From the NCBI RefSeq assembly GCF_007273535.1, contig NZ_RIBP01000001.1, forward strand, positions 1,178,001-1,242,000: a stretch of DNA of 64,000 nt, given 5' to 3'. Both the position numbers and the translations under genes were made by a program. Below the pieces are notes generated by a model. It saw only the letters and a program-made list of their open reading frames with translations, was not told the DNA's origin and searched no databases. Source of the DNA: Niallia circulans. GTDB taxonomy: Bacteria; Bacillota; Bacilli; Bacillales; Cytobacillaceae. This document shows, piece after piece, positions 25,087 to 34,631 of this stretch. Position 1 is the stretch's first letter, and each line of letters opens with the position of its first letter.

Positions 25087-26070
25087 TTATGCTAATGGAA
25101 AATGGCATGCTGCAAAATGCCCGTCTGCATGCTCCATAAGTGCTGGCTGCTCTGTCTTGCACATCTCGCGGGCATATGGGCATCTAGTATGAAATGTGCA
25201 TCCACTTGGCGGATTAGCAGGATTAGGAATTTCACCTTGCAAGACAATTCTGTCCTTCTTCTCAAATGGGTTCAAAACAGGAATTGCAGACAACAGTGCT
25301 TCCGTATATGGGTGTTTGACATTATTAAACAGCTCATTTTTATCAGCAAGCTCAACAATTTTGCCCATATACATAACGGCAATCCGATCACTTATATGCT
25401 TAACAGACGGCAGCCCATGAGCAATGAATATATAGGTTAGATTGAACTTTTTTTGCAGTTGCTTTAACAGGTTAAGTATTTGCGCTTGAACAGAAACATC
25501 AAGTGCTGATACAGGTTCATCACAAACTATTAATTTCGGCTTTAACGCAAGCGCTCTTGCAATTCCAATCCGCTGACGCTGTCCGCCGCTAAACTCATGC
25601 GGGTGCCTGTCTGCGTGATGCTCTCCTAGACCAACTACTTTAAGCAGATTCATTACCTCTTCTCGCAGTTTCTCCCCTTTCGCAATTCCATGCACTCTAA
25701 GAGGTTCAGCTACAATATCAAATACCTTCATTCTTGGATTCAAGGAGGAAAATGGATCTTGAAAAACAATTTGTAAATCCCTTCGCAATTCCCGCTTCTT
25801 CTTTTCATTTAGTTGATTTAAATGATTTCCATCAAACCAAATATCGCCCTCTGTTTGTTCTAACAGCTGCGTAATCATTAAGCCCATCGTTGATTTACCG
25901 CATCCCGATTCACCAACAACTCCAAAGGTTTCCCCCTTGTTAACTTCGAAATCTAAGCCATCCACCGCTCTAAAATAGCTTTTTTTTGAAAAAGCACCCT
26001 TCTTTATTGGATAATGTTTTTGTAGATTAACCACTTTTAAAATGGCTTGACTACTTTGCTCTGAATTCAT
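25087..26070 (-). CDS. Oligopeptide/dipeptide ABC transporter ATPase (OppF/DppF type)
   Basis: The 327-residue ATPase has Walker A GESGCGKST, the signature SGGQRQRIGIARAL and Walker B LIVCDEPVSALD. The C-terminal oligopeptide/HPY extension carries the Cys motif found in this family (CTFHTRCPYAREMC), reported to bind an iron-sulfur cluster in some members. It overlaps the partner ATPase by 20 bp, with AAGGAGG before its ATG. With it and the two permeases it forms the peptide importer. Confidence 0.93.
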   Translation of the reverse strand: MNSEQSSQAILKVVNLQKHYPIKKGAFSKKSYFRAVDGLDFEVNKGETFGVVGESGCGKSTMGLMITQLLEQTEGDIWFDGNHLNQLNEKKKRELRRDLQIVFQDPFSSLNPRMKVFDIVAEPLRVHGIAKGEKLREEVMNLLKVVGLGEHHADRHPHEFSGGQRQRIGIARALALKPKLIVCDEPVSALDVSVQAQILNLLKQLQKKFNLTYIFIAHGLPSVKHISDRIAVMYMGKIVELADKNELFNNVKHPYTEALLSAIPVLNPFEKKDRIVLQGEIPNPANPPSGCTFHTRCPYAREMCKTEQPALMEHADGHFAACHFPLA

Positions 26071-27043
26071 TGTAAACCTCCTTAGCTCGTATGCACCTAA
26101 CCGAATGGTTCTCCGCCTTTTTCACTAGAGCTGGTTTTACTGCTTTACATTCGTCAACAGCAAAAGCACATCTTGGATGAAATGGACATCCATCAGGCAT
26201 TTCCAATAAATTCGGAACCGTTCCTGGAATTGAATCCAAGATTTCTGTATCTACATCCATTCTTGGGATTGATCCTAACAAACCAATTGTGTATGGATGG
26301 GAGGGGTTTTTAAATAACACTTTAACCGGCGCTTCCTCTACAATTTCACCAGCATACATAACTGCTACCTTATCTGCCATTTCTGCTACAACGCCAAGGT
26401 CATGCGTAATTAATATGACTCCAGTATTTTCTTCCTTGCTTAGCGCTCCGATTAACTCAAGGATTTGGGCTTGGATCGTAACATCCAAGGCAGTCGTTGG
26501 CTCATCTGCAATTAATAGTTTAGGAACACAAGCTAAAGCGATCGCAATCATCACCCTTTGCCTCATTCCTCCTGATAATTGATGTGGAAAGTTGCTTGCA
26601 ACCTTTGCTGCATTTGGAATTCCAACACGCTCAAGCATTTCAATACTTTTTGCTTTTGCCTCTTGCTTATTTAAACCTTTATGTCTTCTAATAACCTCAC
26701 TAATTTGAAATCCAATTGTAAAAACAGGATTTAAGGAAGTCATTGGCTCCTGAAAAATCATCGAAATGTCATTGCCGCGGTATTTATTTAATTCTTTGCG
26801 GGACATATGCAGCAAGTCTTCGTTATTAAAGTTCACTTCCCCGCCAATAACCTCACCAGGATCACCAAGCAAACCCATAATGGATAGAGAAGTAACACTT
26901 TTGCCGCTGCCCGATTCTCCTACGATTGCTAATGTTTCACCAGTACTAACAGAGAAACTAATCCCATTTACTGCAGGCAACACACCATCTTCCACATGAA
27001 AAACTGTTTTTAAATCTTTTACTTCGAGTAAATTTGATGGCAT
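26051..27043 (-). CDS. Oligopeptide/dipeptide ABC transporter ATPase (OppD/DppD type)
   Basis: The 330-residue ATPase has Walker A GESGSGKS, the Q-loop FQEPMTSLNPV, the signature LSGGMRQRVMIAIAL and Walker B LLIADEPTTALD. The family's C-terminal Cys motif is present (CPFHPRCAFAVDEC). GAAGGG precedes the ATG. It pairs with the downstream OppF-type ATPase as the heterodimeric motor at the inner face of the membrane. Confidence 0.93.
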   Translation of the reverse strand: MPSNLLEVKDLKTVFHVEDGVLPAVNGISFSVSTGETLAIVGESGSGKSVTSLSIMGLLGDPGEVIGGEVNFNNEDLLHMSRKELNKYRGNDISMIFQEPMTSLNPVFTIGFQISEVIRRHKGLNKQEAKAKSIEMLERVGIPNAAKVASNFPHQLSGGMRQRVMIAIALACVPKLLIADEPTTALDVTIQAQILELIGALSKEENTGVILITHDLGVVAEMADKVAVMYAGEIVEEAPVKVLFKNPSHPYTIGLLGSIPRMDVDTEILDSIPGTVPNLLEMPDGCPFHPRCAFAVDECKAVKPALVKKAENHSVRCIRAKEVYNEFRAK

Positions 27044-27062
27044 CGTATCAATCCCTTCTGTA

Positions 27063-27992
27063 TCATTTTTTTGCTTTTAATCGAGGATCAAGCATATCTC
27101 GAAGCCAATCGCCTAAAAAGATTACGCCTAGTACTGTAATTGTTATCGCAAGGCCAGGGAAAGTAGCTACCCACCATGCTGTAGCAACGTACTGACGTCC
27201 ATCACTCAGCATTCCGCCCCATGAAACGGCAGGTGATTTAATACCTAAACCAAGAAAACTTAAGGAAGCTTCTAAAACGATGGTGGTTGCTACGCTCATA
27301 CCAGAAATAATGATGAAGGAGGAAATGACATTAGGAAGAATATGCAAAAATATGATTCTACTTTTCCTTGCTCCAATTGCAACGACTGATTTTATAAACT
27401 CACGCTCTTTTATACTTAATACTTCCCCGCGGACAACCCGTGCATAAGAAACCCAATTTGTTATCCCAATAACAAAAATTAAAGTGGATAGTCCCGGACC
27501 AACAACTGCTAACACAACGAGCATTAATAAAATTGTCGGGATTGCTAAAAAAGCATCCGCAGTTCTCATGATTATGGCGTTAATCCAGCCACCATAAAAT
27601 CCGGCAAGCAAACCTAAAACTGCTCCGATTAAACCAGAAACAAGTACGGCACCGATTCCGACAATAAGTGAAACCCTTGAGCCATATAAGATACGGCTTA
27701 AAATATCTCTGCCTAGATTATCAGTACCTAATATATGTTCAATCGTGCCGCCCTCCATCCACATTGGTGGTTTAAGTCTCATTAATGGGGCTACTTTTCC
27801 TGGATCATAGGGAGCTAATAACGGGGCAAATATGGCAATAACAACCGTAAACAGAACAATAACCGCCCCAACAACACCCGTCTTGCTTTTCAATAATTGT
27901 TTTATCCAACGCTTCAGCTCACTTTTTTTCGGACGACTAGAATTTATCGTCGTGTTTTGCCCTTCTACTACTGGTTTTGAAACAGAAGACAA
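27063..27992 (-). CDS. Peptide ABC transporter permease (OppC/DppC type)
   Basis: The 309-residue permease has six predicted helices after a charged N-terminal tail. The N-terminal OppC signature (LKSKTGVVGAVIV) and HILGTDNLGRDILSRILYGSR precede the EAA loop (ARVVRGEVLSIKEREFIKS). AAGGAGGGG stands 5-7 nt before a TTG start at 27992. It follows the DppB-type gene by 12 bp, so translation is probably coupled. Confidence 0.92.
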   Translation of the reverse strand: MSSVSKPVVEGQNTTINSSRPKKSELKRWIKQLLKSKTGVVGAVIVLFTVVIAIFAPLLAPYDPGKVAPLMRLKPPMWMEGGTIEHILGTDNLGRDILSRILYGSRVSLIVGIGAVLVSGLIGAVLGLLAGFYGGWINAIIMRTADAFLAIPTILLMLVVLAVVGPGLSTLIFVIGITNWVSYARVVRGEVLSIKEREFIKSVVAIGARKSRIIFLHILPNVISSFIIISGMSVATTIVLEASLSFLGLGIKSPAVSWGGMLSDGRQYVATAWWVATFPGLAITITVLGVIFLGDWLRDMLDPRLKAKK

Positions 27993-28004
27993 AGCTACCC
28001 CTCC

Positions 28005-28931
28005 TTAGCTGTATTTAATTCTTGGATCCAAGAATCGATAAATAATATCTGTCAAAAGGTTTATTAAGATAACTAGAATTGCAATAATAAATACGGATGC
28101 TTGTATAATTGCCATATCCTTGTTGTTGACTGCTGTCACTAGTAATTGCCCGAGTCCAGGCCATGCAAATACGGTTTCCGTTATAAGAGCTCCTGATATT
28201 AAGCTAGTAAATTGTAAGCTCATTACTGTTACAACAGAGATTAATCCATTCCTCAATGCATGCCGTCCAACTACAACCATCTCCATAATCCCTTTACTTC
28301 TTGCCGTTCTTATATAATCTTGATTTAAAATTTCCAGCATATTCGCTCTAATCAATCTAGTCATCTGTGCAAACAAACCTACACCTAAAGTAAAGGCAGG
28401 TAAAATGATGTGACTAAAGCCACCTCTTCCCGACACAGGGAAAATCCCGAGGATAACAGAGAACAATAATATGACCATAATACCTACCCAGAAATTAGGC
28501 ATTGCTTTACCAAGAACGGAAATTCCTGAGATAATCAAATCCAAAAAAGAATTTCGTTTCAAAGCAGATAGAATCCCTAGAGGAATGGCTACTAATGTGG
28601 AAAAAAGCATTGCTACAAATGCTAGTTCAAAGCTTGCTGGTATACGCTCGAGCACTAAAGGCAGAGCTTGTTGTCCGTAGTGATAAGAAATTCCAAAATC
28701 TCCTTGTACGGCACTTTTTATAAATACGCCATACTGTACATATAGTGGTTCATCAAGTCCCAATGCTTTCGTTAGCTCAAGACGGTCTTGTTCTGTCGCA
28801 GTTTCTGGAAGCATTAATGCTACAGGATCACCTGTAACGCGCACTAAAATAAAGACGATTACCGTAATTAAGAATAATACTGGAATCATTTGCAGAAGTG
28901 ACTTGATAATATACTTTCCCAATTTTCTCAT
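28005..28931 (-). CDS. Peptide ABC transporter permease (OppB/DppB type)
   Basis: The 308-residue permease begins with a helix and the DppB N-terminus (LLQMIPVLFLITVIVFILVRVTGDP), then LGLDEPLYVQYG and the EAA loop ARSKGIMEMVVVGRHALRNGLI. Six helices are expected. The ATG at 28931 touches its AAGGG site; a TTG three codons in (28922) has better spacing and could be the real start. Confidence 0.92.
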   Translation of the reverse strand: MRKLGKYIIKSLLQMIPVLFLITVIVFILVRVTGDPVALMLPETATEQDRLELTKALGLDEPLYVQYGVFIKSAVQGDFGISYHYGQQALPLVLERIPASFELAFVAMLFSTLVAIPLGILSALKRNSFLDLIISGISVLGKAMPNFWVGIMVILLFSVILGIFPVSGRGGFSHIILPAFTLGVGLFAQMTRLIRANMLEILNQDYIRTARSKGIMEMVVVGRHALRNGLISVVTVMSLQFTSLISGALITETVFAWPGLGQLLVTAVNNKDMAIIQASVFIIAILVILINLLTDIIYRFLDPRIKYS

Positions 28932-28989
28932 CCCTTCAAAAAAAATTTAGACCAAGAGGAAGATTACCTCCCCTTGATCTAGTTATTGT

Positions 28990-30540
28990 TTAGTTGGCTG
29001 GAGTAATTTCTTGGGCATAATACATTTCATCTTCTCTTGGAGAATATTTAATGCTGTCCGTTACTCCGAATACACCTTCCATTTGGAATAGGTATACTGC
29101 TGGTCTGTCTTCTGCAAAGATTTGCTGTACTTTTTGATACTCTGCCTCACGAGATTCAGGATCCATATTTACAAGAGCATCCTGCAGTAATTTCTCTACT
29201 TCTGGGTTATTATAGTCAGTTTCTCCTGCGGCTTGATCAAGCATGTAACGACCATAGTTGTTTGATGCATCATTTAAGGAGTTACCAATCCCAATCATGA
29301 ATATCTCGCCGAATGACTTAGAGTTGAACTGCTCATAGAATGCAGTTGCTTCTAAAATATTAAGGTCAACCTCAAAGCCAACCTCTGTTAGCATCGCAGC
29401 AATTACTTCTGCATATTCGCCATATTGACTAGCTACAGAGAAGCTTATCTTAAGGTCATCTTTTGTATAACCTGCATCTTTTAATAATTTCTTAGCTTTT
29501 TCTACATCATATAAAGAAGTTTTATATAGTGATGGATCTGCACCAAAGTTACCTGGTGTCACAGATGTTCTTGTTAGTACACCTGCTCCGCCTGCAATGC
29601 TATCAACAATTGATTGCTTATCAATCGCTAAATCAATCGCCTCACGAACAACGGGATCTGCAGTCACTGTTCCCTCTGTATGACGAAGGATAAGCTGCAA
29701 TACTCTTCTAGTTGGTGCAGAAGCAATCGTTTTACCATCTGTTTCTTCAATACGCGCTACATCTGTTGTTGGAATTGTCGCTGCAATATCAATCCCACCT
29801 GCTAGTAATTCTGATACTCTTGTAGAAGCTTCAGGAATTGTACGGAAAACTACTTTTTCCCATGTAACATCTCCACCGAAATAATCATCGTTTTTCACTA
29901 GCTCTAAGCGATCGTCTTTTGTCCAGCTGCTGAATTTATATGGACCTGTACCAACAGGATTTTTCAGAAATTCATCCATACCTTTTTCTTCAATATATTT
30001 GGATGGAAGCATACCTGAACCCATTCTTGACAGTCTATTTAGCAGAATTGGATCTGGAACCTCTGTGATGATATTAACTGTATAATCATCGACAATTTGT
30101 ACTTCTTTAATTTGCTTATACAGGTAGTTTTGTTTTAAAGAACTATCCTTAGCAACTCTTTCTAAAGTAAATTTAACGTCAGCTGCTGTGAATGAATCGC
30201 CATTGTGAAACTTAACATCATCACGCAGTTTAAACTGCCAAGTTGTATCATCGACTTGCTTCCATTCTGTAGCAAGTACAGGAATTTTATTTCCGTCACT
30301 ATCGTTTTGAATAAGGTAATCAAACATATTAACAAGGACAGCTTCACTCATTGTATTGTTATTATTATGAATATCGAAGCTTTCAATATCTGTTGCGTTA
30401 GCAAATGTTAATACATTGTCTTGTTTTTCAGTAGTAGTGCTATCTCCACTTGAATTAGTGCTGTTACTGCAGGCTGAAATGATTAGAACGGCAATCAAAG
30501 AAACTACTAAACTTAAAAATTTATATTTTTTATTTTTCAA
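28990..30540 (-). CDS. Family 5 peptide-binding lipoprotein (DppA/OppA/GsiB type)
   Basis: The 516-residue lipoprotein has signal and lipobox LIISAC with Cys24, then a Ser/Thr linker. The family 5 binding domain follows with the signature LATEWKQVDDTTWQFKLRDDVKFHNGDSFTAADVKFTLER (about 84-123). It captures peptides outside the membrane for the permease pair encoded downstream. AAGGGGAG precedes a TTG start at 30540. The ligand cannot be read: dipeptides, glutathione or other peptides are possible. Confidence 0.92.
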   Translation of the reverse strand: MKNKKYKFLSLVVSLIAVLIISACSNSTNSSGDSTTTEKQDNVLTFANATDIESFDIHNNNNTMSEAVLVNMFDYLIQNDSDGNKIPVLATEWKQVDDTTWQFKLRDDVKFHNGDSFTAADVKFTLERVAKDSSLKQNYLYKQIKEVQIVDDYTVNIITEVPDPILLNRLSRMGSGMLPSKYIEEKGMDEFLKNPVGTGPYKFSSWTKDDRLELVKNDDYFGGDVTWEKVVFRTIPEASTRVSELLAGGIDIAATIPTTDVARIEETDGKTIASAPTRRVLQLILRHTEGTVTADPVVREAIDLAIDKQSIVDSIAGGAGVLTRTSVTPGNFGADPSLYKTSLYDVEKAKKLLKDAGYTKDDLKISFSVASQYGEYAEVIAAMLTEVGFEVDLNILEATAFYEQFNSKSFGEIFMIGIGNSLNDASNNYGRYMLDQAAGETDYNNPEVEKLLQDALVNMDPESREAEYQKVQQIFAEDRPAVYLFQMEGVFGVTDSIKYSPREDEMYYAQEITPAN

Positions 30541-30570
30541 TTTAATCTCCCCTTCTCAACTGAAACTTCT

Positions 30571-31752
30571 CTAATTTTCTAAATATTTAAGTGCGGTGCC
30601 TGTTAACATTGCTACCCCGTAATACAAGCCTTCCTCGTCTAAATCGAAGCTAGGATGATGCAGCGGATAGGATGTTTCTAAAGAACCATTGCCAACTCCT
30701 AAGCGGAAAAAGGCACCAGGAATTTGCTCTGCATAGAAACTAAAGTCTTCTCCGCCAGTTGATGCATTCAGTAACTTACATTGTTCTGCACCAAGAATTT
30801 CAGCACTGGTTTCTGAGACCAAATCTATCAGGTCTTTATTATTTTCTAGTGAGGGATAGTTCAGCTCGTAACTAAATTCATAATCAGCATCAAATGCGCT
30901 CACAACTCCTTTTATTACTTGCTCCATTAGTTGCGGAATTTTTTCCCTAATGGCTGGTGACAGTGTTCTCACTGTTCCCTCCATCTCAACACTAGTAGCT
31001 ATTGCTGTTCCAATGGTTCCACCATTAATTTTTCCAATAGACACTACTACTGGTTCTAGCGGATCTATCATTCTGCTGCTGATATTTTGCAGTGCGACGA
31101 TAACCTGGGAAGCAATTAAAATTGAATCTTTCCCTTCATGAGGTCTAGCTCCATGACCTCCTTTTCCGATAATTTTGATGCTGATATTATCAACAGACGC
31201 GCATACAACTCCATATGTAATACCAATTTCACCCACTCGCAAACTAGGGTTAACATGCAAACCGATGATAGCATCCACCTTAGGATTCTCTAAGACTCCA
31301 TCGGCAATCATCGCAGCAGCACCTGCTAATAATTCTTCTGCTGGCTGAAAGATAAATTTAATATTGCCTTTTTTCGGTTTGCCAAGTGAGGTGAATAGCT
31401 CTGCAGCTCCCATAAGTATACTTGTATGTGCATCATGGCCACATAGATGTGCAACGTTAGCATTGGAAGAGCGATAAGTCACCTCCTTTTCATCTTGAAT
31501 TGGCAATGCATCCATATCTGCTCGAATACCAATCGTTGGGCCCGGCTCTTGCCCTCTAAGCAAACCAGTAACGCCAGTCTTACCAACACCAGTTTCAACC
31601 TCTAGGCCAAGTCGTTTAAGATGCTCTTCTACTTTAGCCGCAGTGCGAAGCTCCTGATAACCCAGCTCTGGATTCGTATGAAAATCTCTGCGCCATATGC
31701 TTAGCTGCTGTTTTAATTCTTCTGCTCTTTTGAGCAAATCAGATAATTCCAA
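30571..31752 (-). CDS. M20 family amidohydrolase/aminoacylase
   Basis: The 393-residue cytoplasmic metallohydrolase belongs to the amidohydrolase (AbgB/hippurate hydrolase) branch. Metal ligands are in IRADMDALPI, LCGHDAH and the GGEDFSF motif near the end. It hydrolyses N-acyl or N-carboxybenzoyl amino acids and dipeptides. The frame opens at an ATG at 31767 which overlaps GGGAGG; the TTG at 31752 is well spaced from that site and is the likelier start. It sits between the regulator and the binding protein, so its substrate is probably what the transporter imports. Confidence 0.9.
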   Translation of the reverse strand: MELSDLLKRAEELKQQLSIWRRDFHTNPELGYQELRTAAKVEEHLKRLGLEVETGVGKTGVTGLLRGQEPGPTIGIRADMDALPIQDEKEVTYRSSNANVAHLCGHDAHTSILMGAAELFTSLGKPKKGNIKFIFQPAEELLAGAAAMIADGVLENPKVDAIIGLHVNPSLRVGEIGITYGVVCASVDNISIKIIGKGGHGARPHEGKDSILIASQVIVALQNISSRMIDPLEPVVVSIGKINGGTIGTAIATSVEMEGTVRTLSPAIREKIPQLMEQVIKGVVSAFDADYEFSYELNYPSLENNKDLIDLVSETSAEILGAEQCKLLNASTGGEDFSFYAEQIPGAFFRLGVGNGSLETSYPLHHPSFDLDEEGLYYGVAMLTGTALKYLEN

Positions 31753-31782
31753 AATCAAACCTCCCATTTCTAGATAAATCTA

Positions 31783-32511
31783 TTATTCTTCTGAGGAAAA
31801 TACTTTTGAATAAATGGCATTTTCTGAATTGGAAATATGTAATCTCATAATCTCTTTTGATTGTTCTCCATCCTGCTTTTCTAATGCTTTAAGCAGGCTT
31901 ATGTGGCCTTCATAGTTAACCGTCTTCACCTTGTCGCTATATGGCATTAAGTCAAGGGCAGGATTAATTTTCGTTCTAATCATTCTTACAGCCTTTTCGA
32001 AATATTCATTGCCAGATGCCTTAGCAATTGCTAAGTGAAACTTTACATCCAATGAACGAAATAATTCCCGAGAACATTCTGGTTCTATGCTCATTCTCAA
32101 ATAGTCTCTTAGCTTCATTAATTCTTCATTCGTTATTCTTTTTGCAGCAAGATAGGCGGCCTCTGGCTCAATTATTGATCTAAATTCAAATATTTTTATC
32201 ATCTGATCCCAGTCTTTTCTTAGCTCTGCCTTGTTTCGCATATGAGAATTTAGCGTTAATGGAAGAACGAATGTCCCCCCTTTTGCACCAATTCTTTTCT
32301 CAATCAAGCCTCGCTCTTCTAATATGGACAACGCCTCACGAATAGCTAAACGGCTCGTTTTGAAGATTGTTGCCAGTTCACGCTCTGTAGGTAATTGCTC
32401 ACCAGACAGAAGCTCCTTCAGGATGATAGCTTCCTCTAGCTGATCTAATATAAAATCACTCACCTTCTTTGGCGAAACTGTCTCAAATTGAAATTCTGAC
32501 TCCGGAAACAT
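31783..32511 (-). CDS. FadR-subfamily GntR transcriptional regulator
   Basis: The 242-residue regulator has an N-terminal GntR winged helix (about 10-75, SGEQLPTERELATIFKTSRLAIREALSILEERGLIEKR). An all-helical FCD domain follows with the metal-binding Asp/His pattern (FRSLDVKFHLAIAKASGN). AAAGGAG is 8 nt before the ATG at 32511, while an in-frame TTG at 32529 has no site. It heads the peptide operon, and two 18-bp palindromes immediately upstream make autoregulation very likely. Confidence 0.9.
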   Translation of the reverse strand: MFPESEFQFETVSPKKVSDFILDQLEEAIILKELLSGEQLPTERELATIFKTSRLAIREALSILEERGLIEKRIGAKGGTFVLPLTLNSHMRNKAELRKDWDQMIKIFEFRSIIEPEAAYLAAKRITNEELMKLRDYLRMSIEPECSRELFRSLDVKFHLAIAKASGNEYFEKAVRMIRTKINPALDLMPYSDKVKTVNYEGHISLLKALEKQDGEQSKEIMRLHISNSENAIYSKVFSSEE

Positions 32512-32540
32512 TAACTTTTCTCCTTTCAAACCTTAAAACA

Positions 32541-32597
32541 TTAAGGTTCAAACCTTAAACCTTTATAACATAAAAAACATTAAGGTTTAAACCTTAG
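32541..32597 (-). promoter_or_regulatory. Tandem palindromic operators of the FadR-type regulator
   Basis: TTAAGGTT-CA-AACCTTAA (32541-32558) is a perfect 8-2-8 palindrome. TTAAGGTT-TA-AACCTTAG (32580-32597) is a second with one mismatch. Their centres are 39 bp apart. A half-site AAACCTTAA occurs at 32528-32536. The gap between the palindromes contains TATGTT/ATAAAG sequences fit for a -10 region on the minus strand, so a bound repressor would block the promoter. Confidence 0.8.
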
Positions 32598-33054
32598 ACC
32601 TTTAAGTTCAGATTAGCCTTTTCCCTACATCAAGTCAACGAATTAAGAATTTTCTAATATCACATAATATTTAATAAACGTAAGACAGTTAATACTGTAT
32701 CCACAATCAGGCCTATAAAAAAAGGCACCTAATAAATTCAATCATATGAAAATGATGAATAGTATAGGTGCCTTTGGTTGTCCAATCGGCTACATTTATT
32801 AAATAAAAGTGTAAATAGAATTTTATTTTATTAACCAAATCTTAATCATTTAATTCTTATATGTCAACTAGGAATTTAAATTATTAAGAACTTTTTTTAA
32901 AATCAAGTTAATTAAAAATTAAGATTACCTTGCTTTCCAGGAAAATTATAAAAGATTTTCATATATCCATCAAGAAATTTTTTTTCATAAAGAAATCAAT
33001 CCCGCCGCGATAGGAACACTTATGCTCCTTAGTTTTGCATTTAAACTACAACAA
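32598..33054. other. Gene-free AT-rich spacer with one long hairpin
   Basis: There is no ORF with a ribosome binding site. The main structure is a 55-nt hairpin at 32721-32775: AAAGGCACCTA pairs with TAGGTGCCTTT and the interior pairs further (ATCAT/ATGAT). On the minus strand it ends in seven Ts. It could be a second, back-up terminator for the OpuB-type operon, but it lies 340 bp beyond the gene, so its role is uncertain. Confidence 0.45.
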
Positions 33055-33088
33055 GGAGCTCTCTATCAACTAAACTATCGAGAGCTCC
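33055..33088 (-). terminator. Hairpin after the OpuB-type operon
   Basis: GGAGCTCTC pairs with GAGAGCTCC (9 bp perfect, 16-nt loop), 23 bp after the stop. The T tract on the minus strand is short (TTGTTG), so it may be a weak terminator or an mRNA end-protecting stem. Confidence 0.5.
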
Positions 33089-33110
33089 CTAACTATATAC
33101 AGGAAAAAAT

Positions 33111-34631
33111 TTAGTTATTAAGTAAGTTCTTCCCTTCTAAAAATGTTTTAGCAACATCGCTTGCTTTTTTCTTATCCACCGCAACTTCATAGTTCATTTC
33201 TCTCATTTCATCATCCGTTATTTGATCGGCTAGTTTATTTAGTATGTCTTCCAGCTCTGGATATTTCTCTAACGTCTCTTTTTTCAGGATTGGTGCTCCT
33301 TGATATGGTGGAAACAGGTTCTTGTCGTCTTCTAAAACAGTTAAGTTATTTCGTTGGATTTCGCTATCTGTTGAATAGGCATCAACTATATTTATATCGC
33401 CTCTTTTAACAGCAGCATATCTTAGTTCTGGCTGCATGATATTTACCTTGGAGAACTGTATGCCATAGAGATTTTGAATGCCAACATATCCATCTTGACG
33501 TTCTGGAAACTCTGGTGTAAAGCCTGCTTTTATACTTCCTTCGATTGCTTTTAAGTCGGAAATGGTCTTTAAATCATATTGTTCGGCAAGTGCTGCGGGA
33601 ACAGCTAAAGCGTATGTGTTATTGTATTTCATTGGCTTCAGCAAAACTAAATTCAATTTAGTTAAAGCTCCTTCTTTCGCTTGATTGTAAACCTCTAGTC
33701 TATCCGTACTTTCCGGCTGGTCTTTTAAAAGATCGACTATTACGGTTCCTGTAAATTCTGGATAAATATCTATACTTCCTGATGTTAAAGCGTTATAGAC
33801 AAAAGTAGTTCCTCCCAAGTTTGGTTTGATGTCAACTGTTAAGGAAGAATCCTCTTCAATCAGCAGCTTATACATATTCATTAATATTTCCGGCTCTGGT
33901 CCCATTTTGCCGCCAATTGTTATATCTGCACCTTTAGGCTGGTTTAAAGCAGATACAGTTATAATTAAGAAAGCAATTACGATGACAGATACGATTGAAA
34001 TAAATGCTTTCTTAAAGGAAAGCTTTTCAAATTGCCTTAATAAGAAGTCAAAAAACAGTGCTAACAGAGCTGCTGGAATGGCTCCTAATAAAATAAGACT
34101 AGTATCATTTCTGCTGATCCCCACTGTAATTAAATCACCTAAGCCTCCCGCACCAATAAGTGCAGCAATTGTAGCTGTACCAATGATAAGAACCATCGCT
34201 GTTCTTATCCCTGCCATTATTACTGGCATGGCAAGAGGTAGCTCTACCTTAAATAACAGTCTTCGATTATTCATCCCTAACCCTTTTGCTGCCTCAATTA
34301 AATTTGGATCAACCTCTTTTATGCCTGTATAAATATTCCTTAAAATTGGAAGTAACGCGTAAATAACCAATGCAATAATTGCTGGGATTGTCCCGATTCC
34401 AACAATCGGAATAAGTAAACCTAATAAAGCTAAAGATGGTATTGTTTGAAATACAGATGTGATGCCGATAATGATTTCGGCAGCCTTTTTCTTTCTTGTT
34501 AAATAAATTCCAAGTGGAACTGCAATAACTAATGCAAAAAAGAGCGCAATAAATGATATTTCAATATGCTGAATTAAATCCTTTAATAACTCCCCTTTTC
34601 TTTCTAAGAAGGCTTGATATAGATTACTCAC
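33111..34631 (-). CDS. Fused ABC permease/substrate-binding protein (OpuB/ProWX, EgtU-like)
   Basis: The 506-residue protein joins a permease (about 1-215, six or seven helices, with EAA-like LIEAAKGLGMNNRRLLFKVELPLAMPVIMAG) to an extracellular binding domain of the OpuAC type (about 235-500). That domain carries the ITIGGKMGPEPEILMNMYKLL start. Such fusions import glycine betaine, choline or carnitine, and one widespread subgroup (EgtU) imports ergothioneine. The GTG start overlaps the ATPase stop by 4 bp, so translation is coupled. The ligand cannot be told apart by eye. Confidence 0.88.
   Translation of the reverse strand: MSNLYQAFLERKGELLKDLIQHIEISFIALFFALVIAVPLGIYLTRKKKAAEIIIGITSVFQTIPSLALLGLLIPIVGIGTIPAIIALVIYALLPILRNIYTGIKEVDPNLIEAAKGLGMNNRRLLFKVELPLAMPVIMAGIRTAMVLIIGTATIAALIGAGGLGDLITVGISRNDTSLILLGAIPAALLALFFDFLLRQFEKLSFKKAFISIVSVIVIAFLIITVSALNQPKGADITIGGKMGPEPEILMNMYKLLIEEDSSLTVDIKPNLGGTTFVYNALTSGSIDIYPEFTGTVIVDLLKDQPESTDRLEVYNQAKEGALTKLNLVLLKPMKYNNTYALAVPAALAEQYDLKTISDLKAIEGSIKAGFTPEFPERQDGYVGIQNLYGIQFSKVNIMQPELRYAAVKRGDINIVDAYSTDSEIQRNNLTVLEDDKNLFPPYQGAPILKKETLEKYPELEDILNKLADQITDDEMREMNYEVAVDKKKASDVAKTFLEGKNLLNN

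Noticed and set aside
33111..34631. Two separate genes (permease and binding protein)
   Set aside because: The frame is open throughout with no internal stop, ribosome binding site or start at the junction, so it is a genuine fusion.
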